Assembly: GCA_035531955.1 (NCBI GenBank)
Contig: DATKRZ010000067.1
Coordinates: forward strand, 17,266 to 81,265
Direction: 5' to 3'
DNA length: 64,000 nt
From: Bog-756 sp035531955
Lineage (GTDB): Bacteria > Actinomycetota > Acidimicrobiia > Acidimicrobiales > RAAP-2
In this document: piece after piece, positions 50,361-58,965 of the stretch
How the letters are laid out: the number at the start of each line of letters is the position of its first letter
How positions within the stretch are numbered: the stretch's first letter is position 1
Notes under the pieces: model-generated
Database searches by the model: none
The model's input: only the letters and a program-made list of their open reading frames with translations
Told to the model about the DNA's origin: nothing
Translations under genes and position numbers: made by a program

Positions 50361-52409
50361 ATGAGCGAGACGGTGGCACCGGAACAGGCCGACCCGCCCA
50401 CGTCGCTCTCCCATCGCCGGGTGCTCGTGGTCATCGGTGCGCTGATGCTGGGCATGTTCCTGGCCGCTTTGGACCAGACGGTGGTCTCGACCGCCCTGCC
50501 CACCATCGTGGGGGACCTGCACGGCGCATCGCGCCTCACCTGGGTGGTCACCGCCTACCTCTTGACCTCCACGGTCTCCACGCCGCTGTGGGGCAAGCTC
50601 GGGGACCAGTTCGGCCGCAAGATCTTCTTCCAGGCCGCCATCGTCATATTCCTGGTCGGCTCCGTCCTGTCCGGTCTGAGCCAGTCGATGCTCGAGCTGA
50701 TCCTGTTCCGGGCGGTCCAGGGTCTGGGCGGAGGCGGTCTGATGGTGGGGGCGCAGACCATCATCGGCGACGTGGTGTCCCCCCGGGAGCGGGGGCGCTA
50801 CTCCGGCATCTTCATGGGCATGTTCGGCATCACCACGGTCATCGGCCCGCTCATCGGGGGCGCATTCGTGGACTCGATCGGTTGGCGGTGGATCTTCTAC
50901 ATCAACATCCCCTTCGGGGCCGCCGCCCTGGTCGTCACCGCCTTCGCCCTACCCGGGTCGTTGAGCAAGGTCCACCGGGTCATCGACTACCTGGGCTCGG
51001 CCCTGCTGGCCCTGTCGGCCACCGCCCTGGTGCTGCTGGCCAGCCTGGGGGGTACCACCTACCGGTGGGGGTCGCCGGTGATCATCGGCCTCGGGGTTGC
51101 CGGCGTCCTGTTTGCGGTGGCCTTCCTGTCCGCCGAGCGACGGGCGGTCGAGCCGGTGATCCCGCTCCACCTGTTCTCCAACGCCGTGTTCAACGCCGCC
51201 GGGGCCATCGGGTTCGTCATCGGGTTCGCCATGTTCGGGGCGCTCACCTTCCTGCCGCTGTTCCTCCAGGAGGTGAAGGGGGTGAGCGCCATCCAGTCCG
51301 GGGTGCGGCTCTTCCCCATGATGGGCGGCCTGTTCATCGCCTCGGTCGGCTCCGGGGTGCTCGTCAGCCGGTGGGGCCGCTACAAGGTCTTCCCGGTGGT
51401 GGGGACCGCCCTCACCACCCTGGGGCTGTACCTGATGTCGCTGATCGGGGTGAGCACTGGCGCTTGGACCATGGCCGCCTACATGACGATCTTCGGCCTG
51501 GGCCTCGGGATGGTCATGTCGGTGCTGCTGGTGGCCGTCCAGAACGCCGTGCCCTACGAGGAGCTGGGCACCGCCACCTCGGGTTCGACGTTCTTCCGCA
51601 TGATCGGGGGCTCGTTCGGGACGGCGGTCTTCGGCACCATCTTCGCCAGCCGGCTCCTACCCAATATCCTCCACGCCCTGCACCTGGCCAAGGTACCCCC
51701 GGGGTTCAGTGTCAACGCCGACGACCCCGCCGCCATCCACCGTCTGCCGGCCGCGGTGCAGGCCGGGGTGATCGAGGGCATCGCCCATACCGTGCAGACC
51801 GTGTTCCTCATCGGGGTGCCCATCGCCTTCGTGGCCTTCCTGTTGAGCTGGACCCTTCCGGAGATCGAACTGCGCAAGTCGATCCGGGCCACCGAGCCGG
51901 CCGAGGGCCTCGGGCTGCCGGAGCCCCGCTCCTCCCTCGGCGAGGTCCGACGCATCCTCGAACGGGCGGCCAGCCGCGAAAACCGGCGGGAGCTGTACAC
52001 GACGCTGGCGACGCGGGCCGGTCTCGAGCTCGACCCCCGGGCGGTGTGGATGCTCTACCGGCTGGCCGACCGGCCCGACTGCACCCTCGAGGACGTTGGC
52101 GCCCGCCTGGACATCGACCCGCAGCGCCTCGAGGGCGGGACGGACGCCCTGGTGTCGGCGGGGATGCTCGAGCTGGACGGACCGCCCGGCGGCTGCACCC
52201 TGGTGCTCACCCCTGCCGGGCACCGGGCCATCGAACAGCTGACGGAGGCCCGGCGCGACTCGATGACCGAGCTGTTGGAGGGCTGGGACCCCGACGACCA
52301 CCCCGAGGTGGTCGAAATGGTGCGCCACCTGGCCAAGGAGCTGCTGGCCGACGACGACAGGCTGCTGGCCGACGCCGGGGCCACCCGGTCCGGGTCCACC
52401 CCGGGCTGA
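50361..52409 (+). CDS. DHA2-type MFS transporter with C-terminal MarR-like winged-helix tail
   Basis: 682 residues. The first about 500 are a 14-helix EmrB/QacA-type drug:H+ antiporter: motif ALDQTVVSTALPTIVGDL in TM1, GKLGDQFGRKIFFQ between TM2 and TM3, and GLGGGGLMVGAQTIIGDVVS. A soluble tail of about 180 residues follows LPEIELRK: RRELYTTLATRAGLELDPRA, VWMLYRLADRPDCTLEDVGA, RLDIDPQRLEGGTDALVSAG, CTLVLTPAGHRAIEQL. Its helix-turn-helix and wing resemble MarR regulators; a winged helix on the cytosolic face of a transporter is unusual. The typical family length is about 500. ATG 50361 is chosen. A TetR gene lies convergently downstream, possibly its repressor. Confidence 0.9.
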   Translation: MSETVAPEQADPPTSLSHRRVLVVIGALMLGMFLAALDQTVVSTALPTIVGDLHGASRLTWVVTAYLLTSTVSTPLWGKLGDQFGRKIFFQAAIVIFLVGSVLSGLSQSMLELILFRAVQGLGGGGLMVGAQTIIGDVVSPRERGRYSGIFMGMFGITTVIGPLIGGAFVDSIGWRWIFYINIPFGAAALVVTAFALPGSLSKVHRVIDYLGSALLALSATALVLLASLGGTTYRWGSPVIIGLGVAGVLFAVAFLSAERRAVEPVIPLHLFSNAVFNAAGAIGFVIGFAMFGALTFLPLFLQEVKGVSAIQSGVRLFPMMGGLFIASVGSGVLVSRWGRYKVFPVVGTALTTLGLYLMSLIGVSTGAWTMAAYMTIFGLGLGMVMSVLLVAVQNAVPYEELGTATSGSTFFRMIGGSFGTAVFGTIFASRLLPNILHALHLAKVPPGFSVNADDPAAIHRLPAAVQAGVIEGIAHTVQTVFLIGVPIAFVAFLLSWTLPEIELRKSIRATEPAEGLGLPEPRSSLGEVRRILERAASRENRRELYTTLATRAGLELDPRAVWMLYRLADRPDCTLEDVGARLDIDPQRLEGGTDALVSAGMLELDGPPGGCTLVLTPAGHRAIEQLTEARRDSMTELLEGWDPDDHPEVVEMVRHLAKELLADDDRLLADAGATRSGSTPG

Positions 52410-52459
52410 TCGGCCGGGAGCCGTCCGGCGGGGAGGCTGCCGTCGACGGGCCCGGAGCG

Positions 52460-53131
52460 TCAGGCGGGGCCGAGGAGGACGGTGAGCGCGTCGGCCAGGA
52501 TCCGCTTCACCTGGACCTCCGGCATGGCCCGGTGCTGGACGAGGAGTTGGTACGACTCGAACGAGGTCAACACATCGGCGGCCGCCACCGCCGAGGTCGA
52601 CCGGGCTTCGTCCATGCCGCCCAGCTCGGGGGCGAAGAGCCGTCGTACCTGGTTCCGCAGGAACTTGCGGTTCTGGGCGAGCTCGGCGGCCAGCAGCGGC
52701 TGGAAGGGGGAACGCAGTCGGGAGACGGTGGCTGCGTGCCCGACCGCCCCGAACAGCCGGAGCCGCTGGTCCACCAGGGCGGCCACCTTCACGTCGAACG
52801 GGTCCTCGGGCGCAGCCGCGACCGGCAGGAGCGGGAGGGCCCGGGCCTCCTGGCTGCGGATGGCGGCGCGGATCAGGTCGTCGACATCGTCGAAGTAGCG
52901 GAAGAGGGAGCGGGGCGACAGCCCCGAGCGGGCGGCGATCTCCTCGCTGCTCGGTCGGAGGTTCCCGACCCGGTACAGGTCCAACAGGGCGTCGACCACC
53001 GCCTCCCGGTTGCGCTCCCGGCGCCGCTGGCGTCCGTCCATGGCGGCCGGTCCCGTGCCGGTCTGCCCATCGGTCGGGACGGGCGGGACCGGGCCGGTTC
53101 CGGTCGGACCGGTTTTGGCGGTGGGGACCAT
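52460..53131 (-). CDS. TetR-family transcriptional regulator
   Basis: About 223 residues. The DNA-binding part is RREAVVDA-like: DGRQRRRERNREAVVDALLD, then LRPSSEEIAARSGLSPRSLF with the recognition helix and RYFDDVDDLIRAAIRSQEAR. The C-terminal helical domain is MVDQRLRLFGAVGH-like with QPLLAAELAQNRKFLRNQVR and VLTSFESYQLLVQHRAMPEV. The start is uncertain: ATG 53131, TTG 53155, or ATG 53041 just before the HTH; the upstream stretch is a Pro/Thr/Gly linker. It is convergent with the MFS exporter and likely controls it or the small membrane protein upstream. Confidence 0.85.
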   Translation of the reverse strand: MVPTAKTGPTGTGPVPPVPTDGQTGTGPAAMDGRQRRRERNREAVVDALLDLYRVGNLRPSSEEIAARSGLSPRSLFRYFDDVDDLIRAAIRSQEARALPLLPVAAAPEDPFDVKVAALVDQRLRLFGAVGHAATVSRLRSPFQPLLAAELAQNRKFLRNQVRRLFAPELGGMDEARSTSAVAAADVLTSFESYQLLVQHRAMPEVQVKRILADALTVLLGPA

Positions 53132-53185
53132 GGTGTCCGGGAGGCTACCGCCCAATGCCTCCTCGCCCCGGCGTGCCGCCGGGGA

Positions 53186-53398
53186 TCAGGCCGCGGTGGA
53201 GTGCTCCCGTCCGGTCGCCACGGTCCGGGCCCGGGCCGGCCTGGTCCAGTACTCGGCGCTCCGGGGGACCGCCCGACAGGTGGGGAGGGTGCCCTCCTGG
53301 AGCAGGCGGTGCTCACGCACCGAGTGGTACAGGACGGGGATGGTGGCGATGGCCACGGCCACGATCATGAGGGGAATGGTGATGAAGAACCAGGTCAT
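53186..53398 (-). CDS. Small single-helix membrane protein
   Basis: 70 residues. One N-terminal membrane helix (MTWFFITIPLMIVAVAIATI) is followed by PVLYHSVREHRLLQEGTLPT and a basic tail. I do not recognise a family. ATG 53398 starts it. It lies 30-55 bp upstream of the TetR gene on the same strand and could be co-transcribed. The hydrophobic helix with balanced charge after it argues that it is real. Confidence 0.55.
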   Translation of the reverse strand: MTWFFITIPLMIVAVAIATIPVLYHSVREHRLLQEGTLPTCRAVPRSAEYWTRPARARTVATGREHSTAA

Positions 53399-53546
53399 GT
53401 GATTTCAGGCAGATGGTCGCGGGTTCTGCCTGCCTCCTTGTCCAGACACGGTAGGGAACCACCCCGTGAGCGGACTGGTGGCGACCGTAGGCTCTCCTGT
53501 GAGTGTGGGACGACCCCGGTGGGCGCGCTCCCGGCCGTCGCCGGTG

Positions 53547-55847
53547 CTACTGCTCGGACATGATCCGTTCGAACTCCACCATCGGGTTGACCGGGACGTG
53601 CTCGCTCAGGGTCACGGTGGCCGAGTGGATGGTGGCGGTGCACCGGAAGGGAGCGGCATAGTCGTCGCCAACCGCCGGGCCCACCTCGTACCCGCAGGTG
53701 AGACCGGCGCCGGTGGCGCTGAAGGCGGCGACGGTGAAGGCGGGGATGTGCCCCCGGCCGACCGCGGTGCCGTCGATCTCCAGGACGGCCGGGCCGCCGC
53801 CGTCCGCTTGGCGCTCGAACCGGAAGACCAGCCGGTGGCGGCCGGCGCCGACGGGTTCGTCGGCGGCGACAACATGGCGCTCCTTGCCGTAGAGGTTGTG
53901 CACGTAGCGGGGGAACCCGGCCCGGAGGTGGAGGGAGAACCCACCGAGCACCGACCCCTGGGCCAGGAGCACCCCCTCCGCCGGTTCACCGGCGGCGACG
54001 GTGAGGTCGACCTCGATGGTGTGGCTGCGGTTCTTGACGTTGGCGGCCACCGTCTCGGGTACCGGTGAGCCGCCCGGGAAGTAGGTGGTGGTGAGGCGGG
54101 GGGCCCTCCGGTCGGGTTTGGGGTTGACCAGGGTGTGGAGCACCCGGTTGTCCAGGGGGAGCACCTGGTTGGCGCGGGCCTCGACCCACCAGCGCTCCAC
54201 CATGCCGGCCAGTCGCTCCGGGTGGTGGGCTGCGAGGTCGTGGATCTCGGCCGGATCGACGGCCACGTGGTAGAGCTCCCAGCGGTCGTCGTCGAAGGGG
54301 GCGTTCCAGTTGAGCCCGTCGTCGTAGAGGGGCCCGATCGGCTTGAAGGTCACCGCCTTCCAGCCCTCGTGATAGAGGGCGCGGCTCCCGAACATCTCGA
54401 AGTACTGGGTGGTGCGGTGCCCGGGTGCACCGGCGCCCTCCGGGCCCAGCAGGGGGACGAAGCTGATGCCGTCGAGCGGGGTCTGGGGCACGTGGCCGAT
54501 GAACGAGGGCGCCTCGATGCCGGCCAGCTCGAGCACGGTGGGCAGGACGTCGACCGCATGGGCGAATTGCCGGCGCACCCCGCCGTCGGAGCCCAGGCGT
54601 CCCGGCCAGCTCACGATGCACGGATCGGCCACCCCGCCCTCGTGGACCTCACGCTTCCATCGCTTGAACGGGGTGTTGCCGGCCATGGTCCAGCCCCAGG
54701 GGTAGTTGTTGTGGGCGCTGGGGCCACCGAGCTCCTCGATGCGCCGGGACAGCTCGGCGGGGCCCGCCGGGTCGAAGTTCTGGAGCCGGTTGTCGTTGAT
54801 CGACCCGGTGGGACCGCCTTCCGAGCTGGCCCCGTTGTCGGACACCAGCACCACCAGGGTGTTCTCCCGGTCGCCGGTCTGCTCGAGGAACCCGAGGACC
54901 CGGGCCAGCTGGGCGTCGGTGTACGAGAGGAAGGCGGCGAAGCACTCCATGAAGCGGGCGGCCACCCGCCGCTCCTCGGCGGGCAGGTCCAGCCACGCCG
55001 GCACCCACGGCGGGCGCGGGGACAGCTCGGTGTCCGGGGCCAGGAGGCCGGTCTCCAGCTGGCGGGCGAACGTCTCCTCCCGCCAGCGGTCCCATCCCTC
55101 GTCGAACCGGCCGCGGTAGCGGTCGATCCACGGTCGGGGGGCGTGATGGGGGGAGTGGCACGCACCGGTGCAGAAGTAGAGGAAGAAGGGGCGGTCCACG
55201 TCGACCGCCCGCAGATCGCCGAGCTGGGCGATGGCCCGGTCGGCCAGATCGGCACTCAGGTGGTAGCCCTCCTCGACGGTCCGGGGCGGGGCGACCGAGT
55301 GGTTGTCGTGGTAGAGGGCGGGGACGAACTGGTGGGTCTCGCCCCCGTGGAAGCCGTACCAGCGGTCGAAGCCGCGGGCCAGCGGCCACGAGTGCCGGGG
55401 CGCGGCCATGTTGGTCTCGTCGTCGGGGGTCAGGTGCCACTTGCCCACCGCGTAGGTGGCGTAGCCCCGTTGACGGAGGATCTCGGACAAGAAGCCGTTC
55501 TCCTCGGGGATCTCGCCGTTGTACCCCGGATACCCGACGGCCAGGTCGGCGACCCGGCCCAGGCCGTTGCGGTGGTGGTTGCGCCCGGTCAGCAGGCAGG
55601 CCCGCGTCGGCGAGCAGAGGGCGGTGGTGTGGAAGTTGGTGAGGCGAACCCCTTGCTCGGCCAGGCCGTCGATGGTCGGGGTGGCGATGTCGGAGCCGTA
55701 GCAGCCGAGTTGGGCGAAGCCCACGTCGTCGAGGACCACCAGCAGCACGTTGGGGGCCCCGGCCGGCGGTCTCGGCACCTCCGGCCACCACGGCGTGGAC
55801 TCCCGCCAGTCGTCTCCGATGACACCCTGGAACGACTGGCTCTCCAT
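53547..55847 (-). CDS. Type I sulfatase (arylsulfatase, long form)
   Basis: 766 residues, longer than most bacterial arylsulfatases. The formylglycine site is TTALCSPTRACLLTGRN with Cys78. Metal Asp40-Asp41 are in VLLVVLDDVGFAQLGCYG. Other signatures are GYATYAVGKWHLTPDDETN, TLVVLVSDNGASSEGGPTGS and RFDEGWDRWREETFARQ. After about residue 560 a beta-rich C-terminal domain follows (GFSLHLRAGFPRYVHNLYGK, HRLVFRFERQADGGGPAVLE). This size and tail match actinobacterial arylsulfatases of the mycobacterial AtsA kind. No signal peptide is visible. ATG 55847 is the start. A maturation enzyme is not in the window. Confidence 0.94.
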   Translation of the reverse strand: MESQSFQGVIGDDWRESTPWWPEVPRPPAGAPNVLLVVLDDVGFAQLGCYGSDIATPTIDGLAEQGVRLTNFHTTALCSPTRACLLTGRNHHRNGLGRVADLAVGYPGYNGEIPEENGFLSEILRQRGYATYAVGKWHLTPDDETNMAAPRHSWPLARGFDRWYGFHGGETHQFVPALYHDNHSVAPPRTVEEGYHLSADLADRAIAQLGDLRAVDVDRPFFLYFCTGACHSPHHAPRPWIDRYRGRFDEGWDRWREETFARQLETGLLAPDTELSPRPPWVPAWLDLPAEERRVAARFMECFAAFLSYTDAQLARVLGFLEQTGDRENTLVVLVSDNGASSEGGPTGSINDNRLQNFDPAGPAELSRRIEELGGPSAHNNYPWGWTMAGNTPFKRWKREVHEGGVADPCIVSWPGRLGSDGGVRRQFAHAVDVLPTVLELAGIEAPSFIGHVPQTPLDGISFVPLLGPEGAGAPGHRTTQYFEMFGSRALYHEGWKAVTFKPIGPLYDDGLNWNAPFDDDRWELYHVAVDPAEIHDLAAHHPERLAGMVERWWVEARANQVLPLDNRVLHTLVNPKPDRRAPRLTTTYFPGGSPVPETVAANVKNRSHTIEVDLTVAAGEPAEGVLLAQGSVLGGFSLHLRAGFPRYVHNLYGKERHVVAADEPVGAGRHRLVFRFERQADGGGPAVLEIDGTAVGRGHIPAFTVAAFSATGAGLTCGYEVGPAVGDDYAAPFRCTATIHSATVTLSEHVPVNPMVEFERIMSEQ

Positions 55848-55860
55848 TGCGACCTCCCGA

Positions 55861-56184
55861 TCATGTTCGAGGAACGGGCCCGGACCTTTGGCTTGGGAGC
55901 GTGAGTTGGGTCACGATATCCCACGGGCACACGATGAGACTGCGTGCAGGATCGGCTTCCCAGAACCGTGGAACGGAACCCGGGGTCGTCGCCGGAGGAA
56001 GTGCCGCCGCACGGTAGATCACGGTGACAAGCTCGCCGTGCGGCATCAGCCGCACGGGTGCCCTCCAGGCCGCCGCCGGAATGTCCCACGAGCACGTCGC
56101 CTCGCTGGAGCACAGCGAGGACCGCATCAAGACGGTCTGCCACCGACGCTCCTTGGTGTGCGCGCTCCGCTGCCCACCCGTCAA
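55861..56184 (-). pseudogene. Alpha/beta hydrolase remnant
   Basis: Two overlapping minus-strand frames each hold part of a hydrolase. One reads DAVLAVLQRGDVLVGHSGGG, with the nucleophile elbow GHSGG. The other continues GELVTVIYRAAALPP, the strand and loop that normally follow. The rest is a Pro/Ser-rich ending with no match, and no complete gene can be built. The remnant lies between the sulfatase and GH13 genes. It is part of the same decay seen elsewhere in the window. Confidence 0.5.
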
Positions 56185-56277
56185 TGGGTACCCACCCGGT
56201 AGGTCGTCGACCCGCTGGATGTCCGGAACACCGGTCGCGAGTGGCGGTATGCCAGAGACCTGGGTAAGCGGGCGTAT

Positions 56278-57882
56278 TCAGGCCAGCCGGACCAGCGCCC
56301 CTTCTCCCGGACCGAGAGCCAGGTGTCCGGCCACCGGCTGGTTGTCCCGCCCACGGTCGGTGCAGAGGGCAACCGAGCCGGTCAGGCCCTCGACGACCGA
56401 CTCCTCGGGGCCGAGGTTGAGGGCGGTGGCGAACCCGCGCCCGCGGCACCACGCCCAGGTGCCGGGTGGGGAGGGGAGGGAGCGATAGGCACCGAGGTGG
56501 AGGTCGGGGTCCGACCGTCGGAGGGCGAGGAGGTCACGGGTGAAGGTGAGCACCGAGCCGGGGTCGACCCGCTGGGCGGCGACGTTGCACTCCGGAGGGG
56601 TGCCCATGGGCAGCCAGGTGCCGTGGTCCCCGGTGGTGAACCCCCGGCCGGGACCGTCGTCCCAAGGGAGCGGGGAGCGCTCGGGGTCGCGGCCGGTGGC
56701 GTGCGGCCAGTAGCGGACGCCGATCGGGTCGCGCAGGTCGTCCCGGTCGAGGGTGGCGTCGGGCAGGCCGATCTCGTCGCCCTGGTAGAGCACCGGGGTC
56801 CCGCGCAGCGTGAGCAGGGCCAGTACGACGCAGCGGATCCGTCCGGGATGCCCTTGCGCCCATCGGTTGGCCGCACGCGAGGTGTCGAGGTTGGAGCCGG
56901 CCCACACCGGCCAGGCCCCCTCGGGCAGGATGCGCTCGGTCTCCTCGACCACGGCGCGCAGGGCCTCGGCCGAGAACTCGGAATGGAGCCAGGGCAGGTT
57001 GAAGGCCAGGTGCAGCTCGTCGGCGCCGTCGCCGTAGAAGGGGGGGAGCATGGACAGATGGTGCACGTCGGTCTCCCCGAGCAACACCCGGGGAGGGTCG
57101 TAGGTGTCGGCCAGCGCCCGCCAACCCCGCAGGATCTCGTGCACCTCGGGCCGGTTGGCGTTGTAGGCGTACCGCTGGCCCATGATCTGCTCCACCACCG
57201 AGTCCTCCCCGGTGGCCGGCGGGTTGTCCCGGAGCTCGGCGTCCTTCACGATCATGTTGCAGACGTCGATGCGGAACCCTGCGACCCCCCGGTCCCACCA
57301 GAACCTGATGATCTCCTCGAAGGCGCGGTGGACGGCGGGGTTCCACCAGTTGAGGTCGGGCTGTTCCCGGGTGAAGTTGTGGAGGTAGTACTGGCCGGTC
57401 CCCTCGTCGAGCGTCCACGCCGGGCCCCCGAACTGTGCGGTCCAGTTGTTGGGTCGGGCGCCGTCGGGCCCGGGGTCGGCCCAGACGTAGAAGTCCCGGT
57501 GGGCCGCGGCCCGCGACGATCTCGAGTCGACGAACCACGGGTGCCGCTCGCGGGTGTGGTTGGGCACCAGGTCGAGGAGGACCTGGATGCCCCGCCGCCC
57601 GGCCTCGGCCACCAGCGTGTCGAGGTGATCGAGGGTGCCGTAGGCGGGGTCGACGTCGCAGTAGTCGGCTACGTCGTAGCCCCAGTCCGCGTTGGGCGAC
57701 GGCGAGACCGGTGAGAGCCAGAGCCCGTCGACCCCGAGCCATTCCAGGTGGTCGAGACGGTCGATGAGGCCGCCGAGGTCACCGATGCCGTCATCGTCGG
57801 AATCGGCGAACGAACGCGGGTAGATCTCGTAGAGCACACCCGAGCGCCACCACGGGTCGCCGGAGGGGGAACCCACGGGCAC
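56278..57882 (-). CDS. GH13 alpha-glucosidase/trehalose-synthase-like enzyme
   Basis: 534 residues. The N-terminal VLYEIYPRSFADSDDDGIGD and WGYDVADYCDVDPAYGTLDH are oligo-1,6-glucosidase-like. Conserved regions are I (LLDLVPNHTRERHPWF), II (VAGFRIDVCNMIV, nucleophile Asp), III (PPRVLLGETDVHHL, acid/base Glu) and IV, which here reads VWAGSNLDTSRAANRW in place of the usual NHD. The Asp of region IV is kept but the His is Leu. A C-terminal beta domain is present. It hydrolyses or transfers alpha-glucosyl units. GTG 57882 is the start, and the preceding gene's TGA stop is directly adjacent, so the two are co-transcribed. Confidence 0.9.
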   Translation of the reverse strand: MPVGSPSGDPWWRSGVLYEIYPRSFADSDDDGIGDLGGLIDRLDHLEWLGVDGLWLSPVSPSPNADWGYDVADYCDVDPAYGTLDHLDTLVAEAGRRGIQVLLDLVPNHTRERHPWFVDSRSSRAAAHRDFYVWADPGPDGARPNNWTAQFGGPAWTLDEGTGQYYLHNFTREQPDLNWWNPAVHRAFEEIIRFWWDRGVAGFRIDVCNMIVKDAELRDNPPATGEDSVVEQIMGQRYAYNANRPEVHEILRGWRALADTYDPPRVLLGETDVHHLSMLPPFYGDGADELHLAFNLPWLHSEFSAEALRAVVEETERILPEGAWPVWAGSNLDTSRAANRWAQGHPGRIRCVVLALLTLRGTPVLYQGDEIGLPDATLDRDDLRDPIGVRYWPHATGRDPERSPLPWDDGPGRGFTTGDHGTWLPMGTPPECNVAAQRVDPGSVLTFTRDLLALRRSDPDLHLGAYRSLPSPPGTWAWCRGRGFATALNLGPEESVVEGLTGSVALCTDRGRDNQPVAGHLALGPGEGALVRLA

Positions 57883-58920
57883 TCAGCCCCCGGCTGCCGG
57901 CTCGGCCGCCGGGGCGGTCGACCGAAGGTGCAACCCGGCCCCGTCCGGCGCACCCAGGGCGTCGAGCCCGAGCAGGGCGGCGCCGAGGACCGGCGGCGCC
58001 TCGAGACGGCGGAAGCGGGCCTTCGGCGCCACCGCCCGCACACCGGCCTCGACCTGTTCGCCGAAGGCGGCGTAGGCGCTGTCGAACACGCCGCCACCGA
58101 GGACAACCTCCACCTCGTCGCCGGCCACTCCGAGCCGCCCGATGATGGCGTTGGCCATCGTCACCACCTCGTCGGCCAACAGGGCGGCCGCCGCCGCGGC
58201 GGCGGTGTCGCCGCCGCCGGCGGCGTCGAGACAGACCCGGGCCAGTTCGAACAGGCGACCGTAATCGAGGGCGCCGGTGTAGACGGCGCTCAGGACCGCC
58301 TCCGGGTCGGACAGGCCGAAGTGGGCCGGGACGAGCTCGGACAGGACCGTCGGGCCGCCGCGTCCGTCGCCGGCCCGCAGGGCCAGGCCCAGGGCCCGGA
58401 CGCCGAGCCACGACCCGCCGGGGGTGAAGTCGCCCGACAGCTCGGCCAGCGACGGGAAGCGCTCGACCGACCCGTCGGGCCCCAGACCGGCGCAGTTGAG
58501 CCCGGATCCGCAGACCAAGCCGACCCCCCAGCCCGAGCGCGACCCGGCCCGGAGCACGGCCATGGTGTCGTTGCGGAGGAGGATCGTCCCGCTCCAGCCG
58601 CGGGCACCGATGGCCTGGCGGAGGCGCTCCTCGTCCACCGGGAGGTCCACACCGGCCAGGCAGTAGGCGCCGACAGCCGCGGCCGGGCGGGTCCGGGGCT
58701 CGAGGCCGGCGGTTCCGAGGGCGGCCTCGATGGCGGACCCCAGGGCGTCCATGGCGCCGTCGAGCCCGGAGAACTGGTGGTTGGAACCGCCCCCTCGGGC
58801 CGTACCCAGGACCGAGCCGTCGGCCGCCACGATCCACACGTCGGTCTTCGACGCCCCCCCGTCGACGGCGAGGACCAACGCGTCGGCGGGCTCCCCCGTC
58901 TCCCGGGTCCGCTCCGTCAC
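57883..58920 (-). CDS. BadF/BadG/BcrA/BcrD-type sugar kinase (N-acetylglucosamine kinase-like)
   Basis: 345 residues of the ASKHA fold. PHOSPHATE 1 is LVLAVDGGASKTDVWIVAAD, the second half starts at GSGLNCAGLGPDGSVERFPS, and ADENOSINE-type glycine loops include VEVVLGGGVFDSAYAAFGEQ. TPGGSWLGVRALGLALRA is the segment that binds the sugar in N-acetylglucosamine kinases. It phosphorylates an amino sugar or related sugar with ATP. The start is GTG 58920. Its stop TGA touches the GTG of the GH13 gene. It is divergent from the GH4 gene 45 bp away, so one promoter region serves both. Confidence 0.85.
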   Translation of the reverse strand: MTERTRETGEPADALVLAVDGGASKTDVWIVAADGSVLGTARGGGSNHQFSGLDGAMDALGSAIEAALGTAGLEPRTRPAAAVGAYCLAGVDLPVDEERLRQAIGARGWSGTILLRNDTMAVLRAGSRSGWGVGLVCGSGLNCAGLGPDGSVERFPSLAELSGDFTPGGSWLGVRALGLALRAGDGRGGPTVLSELVPAHFGLSDPEAVLSAVYTGALDYGRLFELARVCLDAAGGGDTAAAAAAALLADEVVTMANAIIGRLGVAGDEVEVVLGGGVFDSAYAAFGEQVEAGVRAVAPKARFRRLEAPPVLGAALLGLDALGAPDGAGLHLRSTAPAAEPAAGG

Positions 58921-58965
58921 CTTCCCCCCCGGTCGGCGGTCACCCGCTGATGTTACGTTCAAAGC

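Noticed and set aside
49490..53563. A 1357-codon open frame on the plus strand
   Set aside because: It is a shadow of the dioxygenase, MFS and TetR genes, long only because the DNA is very GC-rich.
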